A stretch of 64,000 bases of DNA from Clostridium sp. (GTDB lineage: Bacteria > Bacillota_I > Bacilli_A > Acholeplasmatales > Anaeroplasmataceae). The notes under the pieces were generated by a model. That model was not told where the DNA came from. It was given only the letters and a program-made list of their open reading frames with translations, and ran no database searches. A program made the position numbers and the translations under genes. The stretch spans positions 434,001 to 498,000 of the forward strand of contig CP091735.1 in assembly GCA_022010015.1 (NCBI GenBank), given 5' to 3'. Of this stretch, positions 1-10,240 are shown one piece after another. Every line of letters starts with the position of its first letter. Within the stretch, counting starts at the first letter, position 1.

Positions 1-3000
1 ACGAGCATGTAGCTTATCCTCAACCATGTGGCTTAGCTTGATGAAATACATAATACCAACTGTTACACGATTTTCAAATGGTTCACCATTACGTCCATCG
101 TATAATACTTCTTTTCCATCAGGTGCCAAGTTAGCATCTGCCATAATTTGTTGAATATCCTCAATTGTTGCACCATCAAATACTGGAGTTGCAACCTTAA
201 TTCCTAATTTCTTAGCAGCAAGACCTAAGTGAAGCTCTAATACCTGACCGATATTCATACGGCTTGGTACACCTTGTGGGTTAAGCATAATGTCAATTGG
301 ACGACCATCAGCTGTAAATGGCATATCCTCAACTGGAAGAATATTAGAAATAACACCCTTATTTCCATGACGACCAGCCATCTTATCTCCTACCATTATC
401 TTACGCTTTTGAACGATATAAACTCTTACAACCTCATTAACTCCAGGAGGAAGCTCATCGCCCTTAGCTTTAGAGAAATGCTGTACGCTTTGAACAATAC
501 CGCCGCCACCATGTGGAACAGTTAAAGATGTATCCCTATTATCTCTACCCTTTTCACCGAAGATAGCAAGCATTAATCTTTCTTCAGGAGTAGGCTCATT
601 TTGTCCCTTTGGTGTAACCTTACCAACAAGGATATCGCCTTCCTTAACCTCAGTACCAGGAATAACAATTCCATTAGCATCAAGGTTCTTCTTCATATCA
701 TCACCGACATTTGGAATTTCACAAGTAAATTCTTCACGTCCAAGCTTAGTATCACGAGCTTCAACACTGAATTCATCAATATGAAGTGAAGTATAGCAGT
801 CATCATAAACCATTCTTTCGCTCATGATTACAGCATCCTCATAGTTGTAGCCATCCCATGTCATAAATGCTACTCTAACATTTCTACCAAGAGCAAGCTC
901 TCCATCCTTCATAGATTGACCATCAGCGATAATATCACCGCGTTCAATTCTCTCGCCAGCCTTAACAATTGGACGTTGCATAATAGCTGTAGCAGAGTTT
1001 GAACGAAGGAATTGATATAATTCATAGGTGCGAAGTTCACCGCTGTCTTCCTTAACAACGATTCTTTTTGCATCAACATATTCAACAATACCATCAGATA
1101 CGGCAACACAAGCACTACCACTATCGTGAGCAGCCTTATATTCCATACCAGTACCAACAATTGGACTCTCAGGAGCAATAATTGGAACGGCCTGACGTTG
1201 CATGTTAGCACCCATTAGGGCACGTGTTGCGTCATCATGCTCCAAGAATGGAACGCACGCAGCAGCAACTGAAACAATTTGCTTTGGTGAAACATCCATA
1301 TAATCAACAGAATTAGGGTTAACCATTTCTGTTTCTCCATTACGTCTACCAATAACAGATTCATCTAATATATAACCATTTTCATCAAGACGAGTAGATG
1401 CTGAAGCAATAACAACACCATTTTCCTTATCAGCTGATAAATAAACCTTTTCATCAGTTATATAAACACGACCATCCTTATCCTTTGCAGCCTTTAAATA
1501 TGGAGTTTCAATGAAACCATATTCATTAACCTTTGCATAAGTTGCTAAAGATGTAATCAAACCAATTGAAGGACCTTCAGGAGTTTCAATTGGGCACATT
1601 CTACCATAGTGTGAATTATGTACGTCACGTACCTCTACACCAGCACGATCACGGGCAATACCACCAGCACCTAAAGCTGATATACGACGCTTTTGCGTGA
1701 TTTCAGCAAGTGGGTTAATTTGATCCATAAACTGTGATAACTGGCTTGAACCAAAGAATTCCTTTAAAGCAGAAGTTAAATGCTTAATATTAATTAAATT
1801 TTGAGGAGTAGCATCTGCAACCTCAACAGTTGGCATTCTCTCCTTAATATTCTTTTCAAGTTTAGCAAAACCAATTCTAAATTGATTTTTTAATAATTCA
1901 CCAATTAAACGTAAACGACGATTTCCTAGATGATCAATATCATCAAGAGAACCAACATTATCATATAAATTAGCATAATAGCTTAAAGATGCAACAATAT
2001 CAGACATTGTGATATGTAATGCATTTTCACGAGAGTCATTACCAATAATCTTAACAGTTGTTGTATGCTCAGCACGGATAACCTCAACATTTAAAACCTC
2101 ACACATTGGGTCTTCACATAAGAAGTTTCCAAGATCAATCTTTTGTCTAAACGCACTACGCGCTTTGTTTAAACGATCATAGACCTCTCCAGCAACAACA
2201 TCATTGTATCTAGCGATATAATCGCCCTTTGCAAATAAAACCTCTCCAGTTTCATCATCAAAGATATCTTCACTAGCAATAACATCTTGGGCAAGCTTTA
2301 AGCCCTTTGCTCTACTTAATACATCTAATTTTAAATTATATTTATAACGGCCAACCTTTTGTAAATCATATCTCTTATCATCAAATAAATGACTTACAAT
2401 ATATTCCTTAGCGCCATCAACAGGAACCTTTTTCACCTTGACGAAGCTTAGAATAAACTTCAACAACAGCATCCTCGCTATTTGTTTGATCATCCTTCTC
2501 TAAAAGTAGCCTTAATAAATTGATTATCTCCAAATAAGTTTTTGATACTAGCATCACTGCTAAGACCAAAAGCGCGCATTAAAGTGGTCAAAGGAATTTT
2601 CTTCGAACGATCTAATTTACCATACCAAACATCCTTAGATCCCATCTCATATTCAAGCCATGCTCCACGAGTTGGAATAATTTGACATGTATATTTTGTT
2701 TGACCAGTCTTTTTATCAACTTCCTTAGCATAATATGCACCAGAAGAACGAACAATCTGACTAATAATAACACGTTCAGCACCATTAATAATAAAAGTAC
2801 CTACTGGAGTCATATAAGGAATATCACCCATGAATAATTCTTGTTCAATAACAGAACCAGTTGCAGAATTTTCAAGTCTTACATTAGTCTTTAAAGGACG
2901 TGAAAAATTGCAATCACGTAATTTTGATTCTACAATATTGTATTTAGGATCTTCAAAATGATAATCACCAAAATAAATTTTCATCTCTCCATTATTAGAA

Positions 3001-3171
3001 ACAATAGGAGAAATATCGTCGAAAGCTTCTCTTAAGCCTTGTTCAACGAACCAATCAAATGATTTTTGGTTTGGATTTCAATTAAATCTGGTAGTTCAAC
3101 CTCAGTACGAATTTTTAGAATAATTTCTACGTACAGATTTTTTTACCATAATTTACATTCTTATAAGCCAT
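1..3171 (-). CDS. rpoB: RNA polymerase beta subunit (C-terminal end beyond window)
   Basis: Catalytic beta subunit of RNA polymerase. About the first 1,050 codons lie here; the gene runs off the left edge. From about 2430 to 1 the frame is uninterrupted and carries the rifampicin pocket (1670-1745), GRMCPIETPEGPSIGL, MTWDGYNYEDAVIMSERMV (split here only by my reading) and GDKMAGRHGNKGVIS. The ATG at 3171 follows GGGGTGTCC and begins MAYKNVNYGKK. The first 230 codons are broken by extra bases at about 3138-3144, 3112-3116, 3063-3067, 2504-2507 and 2430-2434; removing them gives a normal beta N-terminus. ybxB lies just upstream, as in Bacillus. The position of E. coli His526 is Gln (CAA, 1693-1695). 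Confidence 0.98.
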
Positions 3172-3241
3172 GAGGACACCCCTTCAAATAAAATTATTTG
3201 ACTATAGAGCAACAAAAAAAGTCACTATAAGCATTTTTAGC

Positions 3242-3274
3242 ATTATATACTAAAAAAACGCAAAAAAAGTCAAT
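3242..3274 (-). promoter_or_regulatory. Putative rpoB promoter
   Basis: On the minus strand a TTGACT box (3269-3274) and a TATAAT box (3242-3247) stand about 70 bases upstream of the rpoB start. The apparent spacer is 21 bases but contains two runs of seven T, so the true spacer may be 17-19 if these are inflated. It would separate rpoB from the rplJL-ybxB transcription unit. Confidence 0.5.
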
Positions 3275-3285
3275 AGAGCTTGACA

Positions 3286-3303
3286 ACTTTGTTATAACAA
3301 AGT
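3286..3303. other. Perfect 18-bp palindrome between ybxB and rpoB
   Basis: ACTTTGTTATAACAAAGT is perfectly self-complementary. It has no U-tract on either side, so it is not a normal terminator. It could be an operator or protein site upstream of the rpoB promoter. No function assigned. Confidence 0.4.
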
Positions 3304-3387
3304 AAATATTTTTCATATACAGCGAATATTTTTACTTAACCTCTTATTATTATATCATACTTTTTAAGAAAAAAAGAAGAAGCGTAT

Positions 3388-3988
3388 TTACTTCTTCTTA
3401 GCATATAATATATAATATCCTTTATCCTTAGCAATAGCAGAGCAATTTCCAAATAATTCAAATATATTTTTTTGACTTGATGGAGCTCCTTGCTTCTTTT
3501 TGAATTACAACAAAAAAAGCTCACCATTAGACACAAGATGCTTATATGCTTCTTCATACATTTTAAAAACAACATTTTTTCCTGCTCTAATTGGAGGATT
3601 AGTGACACAAGCACTATATTCTCCCTCAATACCTTCTAATATATCAGCAACATAAGCCCTAGCATTAGCATTATTTAGAGCAATATTTTTATTTGCAAGA
3701 GTTACTGCTCTTTGGTTAACATCAAACATTACAGCCTCTTTATTATAAAGCTTTGAGATTATAATACCTAGTGTACCATAACCACAGCCCATATCTAAAA
3801 TTGGTAATGACAATGAATTAGGCTTAAAAGCATTAATTAAGGCTTTACTACCATAATCAATATAATCCTTGCAAAAAAACTCCATTATCAGTAATAAAAA
3901 GAAAAGTTTTTTTATCTAAAATAGAAAAGCTAATTTTCTTCTCTTCTGATTTTATATCATTTTGTTCCTTTGAATAATAATGACTCAT
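3388..3988 (-). CDS. ybxB: Class I SAM-dependent methyltransferase (YbxB/RsmC-like)
   Basis: Predicted small-subunit rRNA guanine methyltransferase of the RsmC/YbxB family. The corrected protein starts MSHYYSKEQNDIKSE, has the SAM-binding loop PILDMGCGYGTLGI, the catalytic CVTNPPIRAGK motif (NPP[FYW]-type, here NPPI) and ends with the family tail VVIQKKQGAPS...YYILYAKKK. About 198 residues, the normal size. It lies between rplL and rpoB, the conserved ybxB position of Bacilli. The frame breaks at 3874-3880, 3511-3517 and 3496-3500, all A/T runs with one or two extra bases. Confidence 0.9.
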
Positions 3989-4033
3989 AAAAGAAAGACC
4001 TGAGTAAAACTCAGGTCAAATCCTCTCTTCAAA

Positions 4034-4409
4034 TTACTTTAAAGTTACAGTAGCACCTGTAGCTGCAACCTTCTTTTGAATGTCTTCAGCTTCAGCCTTG
4101 CTAACCTTCTCTTTAATTGGTTTTGGAGCGCCATCAACTAATTCCTTAGCTTCCTTTAATCCTAAACCAGTGATTTCCTTAATAACCTTGATTACTTGTA
4201 ACTTAGTTGGACCAACCTCTGATAAGATTACATCGAACTCAGTTTGCTCTGCAGCTGCAGCAGGACCACCAGCAGCAGGACCAGCAACAGCAACTGCGCT
4301 TGGATCAATACCAAATTCTTCCTTCATAGCGTCTACTAATTCTTTTACTTCAAGAATAGTCATTTCCTTTAATGATTCAATAAATGTTTCTTTTTGTTAA
4401 TTTAGCCAT
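4034..4409 (-). CDS. rplL: 50S ribosomal protein L7/L12
   Basis: Stalk protein that recruits translation factors to the ribosome. The C-terminal domain is intact (EFDVILSEVGPTKLQVIKVI, then GLGLKEAKELVDGAPK) after an Ala/Gly-rich hinge. The natural start is the ATG at 4409 behind GGAGG, giving MAKLTKETFIESLKEM once one A is removed from the run near 4391-4395; as written the first ten codons end in a stop. About 124 residues. It sits 40 bases after rplJ and belongs to the L10-leader-controlled unit. Confidence 0.96.
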
Positions 4410-4449
4410 TTTTTTATTTTTCCTCCAATTTTTCTTAGGCATTTTTCTT

Positions 4450-4932
4450 CTAATTTTTTTCACAATATAAATTCAAACCAACTGCTAAATTTCTAACAGT
4501 ACCTAACATACCAGCAGCTAATTGAGTTAATAGTGTTTCGTAAGATGGTAAAGCTGATAAAGTCTTTAATTGTTCAAATGAGTAAACCTCACCATCAACA
4601 ACACCCTTTACAACCTCTACCTTATCGTTTTCCTTTACAAAGTCAAATAAAGCCTTTGCAGGTGCTACAACATCTTCATTAGAGAATGCAATAGCAACAG
4701 GTCCAACGAATGCATCAGCGATGTCGTATCCGCACTCTTTAGCTGCACGAGTAGTAATATTATTTCTAATTACTTCGCAAGAGCAACCCTTAGCACGTAA
4801 ATCACGACGAAGCTTCATAAAACTTTCAACTGTTAATCCTTGATACTTAAATGCAATAAATGCACTTGAATTCTTCATTTTTTCAACAGTAGAATTAACT
4901 TCGTTTTGCTTTTGAAGAATGATTTCTTTCAT
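4450..4932 (-). CDS. rplJ: 50S ribosomal protein L10
   Basis: L10 anchors the L7/L12 dimers to 23S rRNA and binds its own mRNA leader. 160 residues, intact. The N-terminus MKEIILQKQNEVNSTVEKM and the segment SSAFIAFKYQGLTVESFMKL are typical. A GGAGGTG ribosome-binding site precedes the ATG at 4932. The gene follows a recognisable L10 leader and precedes rplL. Confidence 0.97.
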   Translation of the reverse strand: MKEIILQKQNEVNSTVEKMKNSSAFIAFKYQGLTVESFMKLRRDLRAKGCSCEVIRNNITTRAAKECGYDIADAFVGPVAIAFSNEDVVAPAKALFDFVKENDKVEVVKGVVDGEVYSFEQLKTLSALPSYETLLTQLAAGMLGTVRNLAVGLNLYCEKN

Positions 4933-4949
4933 TCTTACACCTCCATTAA

Positions 4950-5052
4950 AATTAATAAAACCTTTTTCCTGCCGAGCAAAAAGGTTTTAGTCCATTTTTC
5001 ACCTCGGTAGGAAATTAAGTGTGTTTCCACACGCCTACTATCTTCGGCTATT
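4950..5052 (-). promoter_or_regulatory. Ribosomal protein L10 leader (autoregulatory)
   Basis: The minus strand between rplA and rplJ reads GCCGAAGATAGTAGGCG, then TTAATTTCCTACCGAGGTG, the conserved kink-turn core of the L10 leader that L10(L12)4 binds. It is followed by a hairpin with arms AAAACCTTTTT and AAAAAGGTTTT (about 4957-4987), placed as an attenuator before rplJ. Match to the Bacillus-type leader is by eye. Confidence 0.85.
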
Positions 5053-5056
5053 TAAA

Positions 5057-5758
5057 TTATTTGCCTACTTTTGCAATACTCTCAGAATCTACCTTAACGC
5101 CAGGACCCATAGTTGAAGCAATTGAAACATTCTTCATATAAGTTCCCTTTACAGTAGATGGACGAGTTCTTAAAAGTACATCATAAACAGTCTTTAAGTT
5201 TTCTGCTAACTTCTCAGCACCAAATGAAACCTTACCAATAGTCATTTGAATGTTACCAACCTTATCAGGACGGTATTCAACCTTACCATTCTTGATTTCC
5301 TTAACTGCTTGAGCTATATTCATTGTTACAGTACCAGTCTTAGGGTTTGGCATTAATCCTTTAGGACCAAGTACACGTCCTAAACGTCCTAATTCACCCA
5401 TCATATCTGGTGTAGCAACGATAATATCGAAATCAAACCAACCTTGGTTGATCTTTGCTAATAATTCAGTATCACCAACATAGTCAGCTCCTGCATCCTT
5501 AGCCTCTTGAGCCTTAGCACCACGAGCAACTACTAAAATTTTACGACTTTTACCAGTTCCGTTTGGTAATACGATAGCACCACGTAAATTTTGATCAGCC
5601 TTACGTGGATCGATATTTAAGCGGAAAGCAACATCAACTGATGCATCAAACTTAGTTACAGATGTTTTGCAAACTAATTCACATGCTTCAACAGCATCAT
5701 AAACCTTTGCAGCATCTACTAACTTAGCTGCTTCAACGTATTTTTTTCCTCTCTTCAT
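5057..5758 (-). CDS. rplA: 50S ribosomal protein L1
   Basis: L1 forms the mobile E-site stalk and can repress its own mRNA. 233 residues, intact, starting MKRGKKYVEAAKLVDAAK, with RLGRVLGPKGLMPNPKTGTV and a C-terminal GTYMKNVSIASTMGPGVKVD. A GGAGG site precedes the ATG. It lies downstream of rplK; both are preceded by a GTGGGAGG element. Confidence 0.97.
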   Translation of the reverse strand: MKRGKKYVEAAKLVDAAKVYDAVEACELVCKTSVTKFDASVDVAFRLNIDPRKADQNLRGAIVLPNGTGKSRKILVVARGAKAQEAKDAGADYVGDTELLAKINQGWFDFDIIVATPDMMGELGRLGRVLGPKGLMPNPKTGTVTMNIAQAVKEIKNGKVEYRPDKVGNIQMTIGKVSFGAEKLAENLKTVYDVLLRTRPSTVKGTYMKNVSIASTMGPGVKVDSESIAKVGK

Positions 5759-5761
5759 GCT

Positions 5762-5830
5762 TTTTTCCTCCTAAAATGTGGTATAAGCGGGATATCCTCC
5801 CACAAATTTAGGCTGTTATAAACAACCCAA
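5762..5830 (-). promoter_or_regulatory. Putative L1-binding mRNA site before rplA
   Basis: The minus strand between rplK and rplA contains GTGGGAGGATATCCCGC followed by ACCACA. This resembles the GTGGGAGG...CCACA structure that L1 recognises in its own mRNA in Firmicutes, mimicking the 23S site. A similar element precedes rplK. Confidence 0.6.
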
Positions 5831-5838
5831 CAGTAATA

Positions 5839-6264
5839 TTAGTCCTCAACAGTAATACCCATATTACGAGCAGTACCTGCGATAATATTAGCTGCAGCTT
5901 CGACATCATTAGCATTTAAATCTGGCATCTTCATTTCGCCGATTTCTCTAAGTTTAGCTCTAGAGATCTTAGCTACCTTATGTGTCTTTGAATTTTCAGA
6001 GCCTTTTTCGATTCCACAAGCCTTCTTTAATAAATCAGAAGCTGGTGGTGTCTTAACAACGAATGTAAATGAACGATCTTCATACACAGAAATAACTACT
6101 GGTAGAACATAGCCCATCTTATCCTTTGTCTTTTCATTGAATTGCGAACAAAATCCGGGAATATTAACACCTGCTTGTCCTAGTGCTGGACCTACTGGTG
6201 GAGCTGGATTCGCTTTTCCGGCCTGAATTTGTAATTTTACAACTTTTACAATTTTCTTAGCCAT
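5839..6264 (-). CDS. rplK: 50S ribosomal protein L11
   Basis: L11 forms the GTPase-associated centre. The start is the ATG at 6264 (MAKKIVKVVKLQIQAGKA) behind GGAGGAAAAAAAC; a further in-frame ATG at 6300 would add 12 residues not seen in the family. 141 residues with the diagnostic PAPPVGPALGQAGVNI and TPPASDLLKKA, intact. Its usual upstream partner nusG is about 6 kb away here. Confidence 0.97.
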   Translation of the reverse strand: MAKKIVKVVKLQIQAGKANPAPPVGPALGQAGVNIPGFCSQFNEKTKDKMGYVLPVVISVYEDRSFTFVVKTPPASDLLKKACGIEKGSENSKTHKVAKISRAKLREIGEMKMPDLNANDVEAAANIIAGTARNMGITVED

Positions 6265-6293
6265 GAGTTTTTTTCCTCCTTCTTTCAATGATG

Positions 6294-6350
6294 TGGTCAA
6301 ACGGATCTAAAAATCCTCCCACGAACGTGAAATCACATACACGTGCTTAT
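6294..6350 (-). promoter_or_regulatory. Putative L1-type leader before rplK
   Basis: The minus strand upstream of rplK has CGTGGGAGGATTTTTAGATC followed by GACCACATC. It shares the GTGGGAGG core and a CCACA arm with the rplK-rplA intergenic site. The inverted ACGTGTATGTGATTTCACGT just upstream adds further fold-back potential. Confidence 0.55.
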
Positions 6351-6391
6351 ACATTATATCAAATCAAAAATACCATAGTCAACTACTTTTT

Positions 6392-7680
6392 TTAAATTTT
6401 CATAATTTTCATTATTTCTTTCCCTGCAAATATCCTTTTAAGTAATTTTTTTGTTGCTATAAAAAAATAACAATATACACTAGCAATAATTATATATAAT
6501 ACTGATAACATATAAAAATATATTTTTGAATTATATAAAAGTAAATTTCCGCCAATTATAATATTAGCTTTATTAAATATCCAAAATAACAAATATGTAT
6601 TTAAAACAATAATTAAGTATAATATGATATTAACAGTGAAAAATATAAAAATATTACAAACAAGTCCTACCTCTTTTTTTGTGTAGCCCATTTCCCTTAA
6701 TATTCTAAAGCCTTGAATAAATAACATATTTATCATTTTATAAAATACCAAGGTTAATATTACACTAACTATAAAAAAATAGCACCCGTAAATATATATA
6801 TCTGCATTTTATTATTATCATATTTAGCCAATATATCATTTGCTTTATCTAAGCCTTCACTATGAAAATCTAAAAAAATAAATGATTATATTTATTATAA
6901 AAAAATTATTAATGTCGTTTTTTTGAACCTTAATTATTATATTCTCATAATATAATGTTAAAAAAATTCTTTCATAATTATTAGTAGATACCATAATACT
7001 ATCATTAAGTCCCATACCAAAGCATAATAAATCTTCCTCATTTAAATAATGATTATTTAAATTAACTAATTTTTGTATCTAAATTTAAATCAATTAAAGG
7101 ATCATTTGTTAAATAAACATCCATTTGACCAACATTACTAAAGTGCTTATAGGTGTTAACCTTCATTTTTTTCTTTTGCCAATAATTTCAAAAATAATCA
7201 TTAGGATTTAAATAAAGATTATCACTATTTATATAAAAATAATTCAAACTAAGATTAGAAATTTCATTCATCGATCCATAATAGCCACAAGGTATTTCTT
7301 TACTTAAAAACGATTTTTATGATCCATAGGAAAGTAGGTAAATGCTGCTTCCTTAATTAAAGTAACAGCTATATTGTCGTTTAAAGCATTAATCAAATAA
7401 TTACCAGAGAACGCTCTTATTTCATCATTTTTTTCTTTCAACTTCTCCCTGTTATTACTTCATCACCTTTTTATTCCTCTTATATATACATCCTTCTTAT
7501 TAGAATTTAGGTTAACATTTAATAATAGATAAAATAAACAAAGACTCACCAAAAGATAAAACAAAGCTTAAAACAACTAATCCCATCTTCAAATAATTTC
7601 TTTTCAAAAAAAGAAAAAAATAATTTATAGATCTTTTTATAATTATTAGCTATTGTTATTTCACTTTTCACCTTTTTCAT
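6392..7680 (-). CDS. ABC transporter permease, copy 2 (FtsX/MacB-like)
   Basis: Predicted membrane subunit of a MacB-like exporter. It starts MKKVKSEITIANNYKKIYK at 7680, overlapping the upstream ATPase stop by ATGA. A first membrane segment (GLVVLSFVLSFGESLFILSI) is followed by an extracytoplasmic region (LIDLNLDTKLVNLNNHY, then NYERIFLTLYYENIIIKV). The intact C-terminal 119 codons hold membrane segments and the cytoplasmic coupling motif ILREMGYTKKEVG seen in FtsX-type permeases. Many homopolymer breaks in the middle. Sequence is weakly conserved; the MacB-like call rests on topology and the neighbouring ATPase. Confidence 0.7.
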
Positions 7681-8280
7681 TTTTCCAAATAGTTTATTTT
7701 TTTATTCTTGATATGATAAACACCATCAAATTCAGCTTCATATTTTTGATGAATAATACATATAATTAATCTATTATTACTATATTTCTTTAAACAACTA
7801 ATTACTAACTGAATATTATTATCATCAAGACCAATAAATGGTTCATCAAGCATTATAACCTTTTTATTTAAGCTTAAGGCTGCTATAATTTGTAATTTCT
7901 TTTTTTCCCCACCAGATAAATTTTTTTAATGAGTTCATTTTTTTCTTATTAAAAAAAATCTAATTCTACTATAATATCATTATTAACATCACCATTCAAA
8001 TGTTCTAAATACTCATCAACTGTTAAATTATTAAATAACAAATTATTACTAGAGATAAATATCATATCATCACTGTTATAATTTGTTTTTTTATTACTCC
8101 TTCATATTTTTTTCAATTCCCATTATAATAGAAAAAAAGCGTAGTTTTTTTCCACAACCACTTTCTCCCATATAAAGCATAAAATCCACTATTCTTTGAA
8201 ATGATAGCATCAGCATCAATATCAAAATCATTATTCTTTTTTTATATTTATCTCTAGTTAAATTTAGTAATCTCTATCAT
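7677..8280 (-). CDS. ABC transporter ATP-binding protein, copy 2
   Basis: ATPase of the second ABC pair. The corrected sequence has Walker A GESGCGKTTLF (near 8145-8180), signature LSGGEKKKLQ (near 7900), Walker B VIMLDEPFIGLD (near 7850) and a switch-region His in CIIHQKYE. Length about 200 residues fits the LolD/MacB ATPase class. The start at 8280 follows GGTGAG; its stop overlaps the next permease. Several A/T runs break the frame, including inside Walker A. It resembles copy 1 upstream, suggesting tandem duplication. Confidence 0.8.
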
Positions 8281-8297
8281 CTTACTCACCAATATAT

Positions 8298-9595
8298 TTA
8301 ATATTTTTTTATTAATTCTTCTAAAATAAATAAAATTGATAATACCCTCTATTACAAATAATATAATCAAAAAAATATAACACTCTTATAAGAAAAGAAA
8401 TTCATCATTTTAGTTATATGATTATTTCCACCATTTAAATACCTTTGATATATTAAAGTAAATATTATAGAAAGTCCAAAGCCTATTATTTGAATTAAAT
8501 AATTGAGTTATAATCTTTCTTTTTATATCTATTCCATAATATAATGACATCTTATATGACATTAGATCAACCCTTAAATATAATAAGTATATTAAAGAAT
8601 ACATTAGCATAATTAATCCTACTATTATTAGCCTATAATTATTTAATACATCTATTATTTTGATAGAATGTTCAACTAACTTTTAAACTTTGCAGATGCT
8701 TAATATAACAGGTGATCATATTATCGATAACTACCAAAATTAAGCTTAAAATTGTGTCATGCTCATTTAAATATCTAAAAATCTATCTTACTATCCTTAG
8801 TAACAAAATAATAAGCATCAATCATAGGTCCAATATACTATTTAAATATGTATTAAGTTTATTTTTTTGAATTTATAAACGAACAAGAAAAATATTGTAA
8901 AAAAGAAAATTGTATCAAATACAAATAATTATCAATATTAAAATTTTTCTATATTTTTGCTTAATCTTGGTGTTTTCTTCAATGAACATTTGATATCTTG
9001 TTTCTAATATTCCTGATACCTTAAATTCATATGATTTGTAAGAATCTACATCGTTCTTTGATCCACTATATAAAATTGTAAGCTTCTTACCTACAAGCTC
9101 ACTAATATCATTAACATTATAATATTCAGTAAGAAGGCTTGCATAATAATCACTTATTACTATTTCATCATCACTTGCAGTATCATGACCATATTTTACA
9201 TCTAGACTAACATCATTTAATTTATAATAATACCTACAACAAAATGTTATACGGATCTTGTTTATAACTAAAATCACTATTTAAATTATCTTTTTCCATT
9301 TTGCATAAAAATTTATCGAATAAAAATCAATTTTTCTTTAAAGCCACTACATTATTAGTAGTTGTTAAATCTAAATAATTATCATTATTCATTCCCTCAA
9401 TATAATTACTTCGATATATTAGCCTATTAGTTTTGGCATCCTGATAATTCATTTTTAATCTGATTATTTTTCACTATAAGCTAATATTGTACCAGCTACA
9501 AATAATAAAAAGATATAAATAAAGCTAAATGTTAAGAATGATTTTTGATAATGTAATCTTACTTTTATAATTCTTTTTTCTCTTATTTTTATCAT
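8298..9595 (-). CDS. ABC transporter permease, copy 1 (FtsX/MacB-like)
   Basis: Membrane subunit paired with the ATPase just upstream. It starts MIKIREKRIIKVRLHYQ and immediately has a membrane helix LTFSFIYIFLLFVAGTILAY. A MacB-type extracytoplasmic core follows (EIVISDYYASLLTEYYNVND, then KKLTILYSGSKNDVDSYK and FKVSGILETRY), then further hydrophobic segments to about 8300. Frame breaks are frequent, so the internal structure is uncertain. The order ATPase-permease is repeated in copy 2. Confidence 0.75.
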
Positions 9596-9609
9596 TTGAA
9601 ATTTCTTTA

Positions 9610-10222
9610 TTATTTTTCAATCCTATGTCCATTAAACACTATTACATTTTCACCATTTATATCACTTATATGATTAGAAGCTATAATAAGCTTATCCTTC
9701 TTTAACTCATTTAAAACATCATTAATAATTTTTTTATATTATCAATATCTAATCCTGCAAATGGCTCATCTAATAACAATATAGGACTATCCTTTATTAA
9801 TGACATCGCTAGCATTAATCTTCGCATTTCGCCATTTGAAAGATTACAACATATTTCATCCTTTAAAGAAGATAATGACAACATATCTAAATATTTGTCA
9901 ATATCATCATCACTTACATTAAACATATGACCAATATAGGTAATATTAGCTATTACACTTTTTATTCATAAATAGGCAATTTCTTTGATTTAAATATGAA
10001 TAATAATTTTTGATATTTTTTTATTCTTTTTAATATCTTTATTATCTAATTTAACATATCCTTCATATTTCTTATCAAACGAAGCTAAAATATTAAATAA
10101 TGTTGTTTTTCCACAACCACTTTCTCCACATATATAATATAAGCCTTTATCTGGAAATGATAGCTTTAGCCTCAATATAAAAAAATCAGCAATTTTTCCT
10201 TTTTTATATTTATCTCTAGCAT
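9610..10222 (-). CDS. ABC transporter ATP-binding protein, copy 1
   Basis: ATPase of the first ABC pair. Walker A GESGCGKTTLFNILASFDKK, signature LSNGEMRRLMLAMSL (LSGGE with Gly to Asn), Walker B PILLLDEPFAGLD and switch His in IASNHISD are readable. Start taken at 10222 behind GGGAG; about 200 residues after repair. It lies 19 bases after the secreted-protein gene and 15 bases before permease copy 1, so the five genes 11125-6392 look like one operon exporting, or giving immunity to, something related to the secreted product. Confidence 0.82.
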
Positions 10223-10240
10223 TTTATCATCTCCCAAATA

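Noticed and set aside
909..1211. Leu/Val-rich minus-strand frame inside rpoB
   Set aside because: It is out of frame with the conserved RpoB sequence that continues across the same bases.
1..3171. rpoB as a pseudogene
   Set aside because: The remaining 2.4 kb in the window is intact and highly conserved; breaks are confined to A/T runs near the 5' end.
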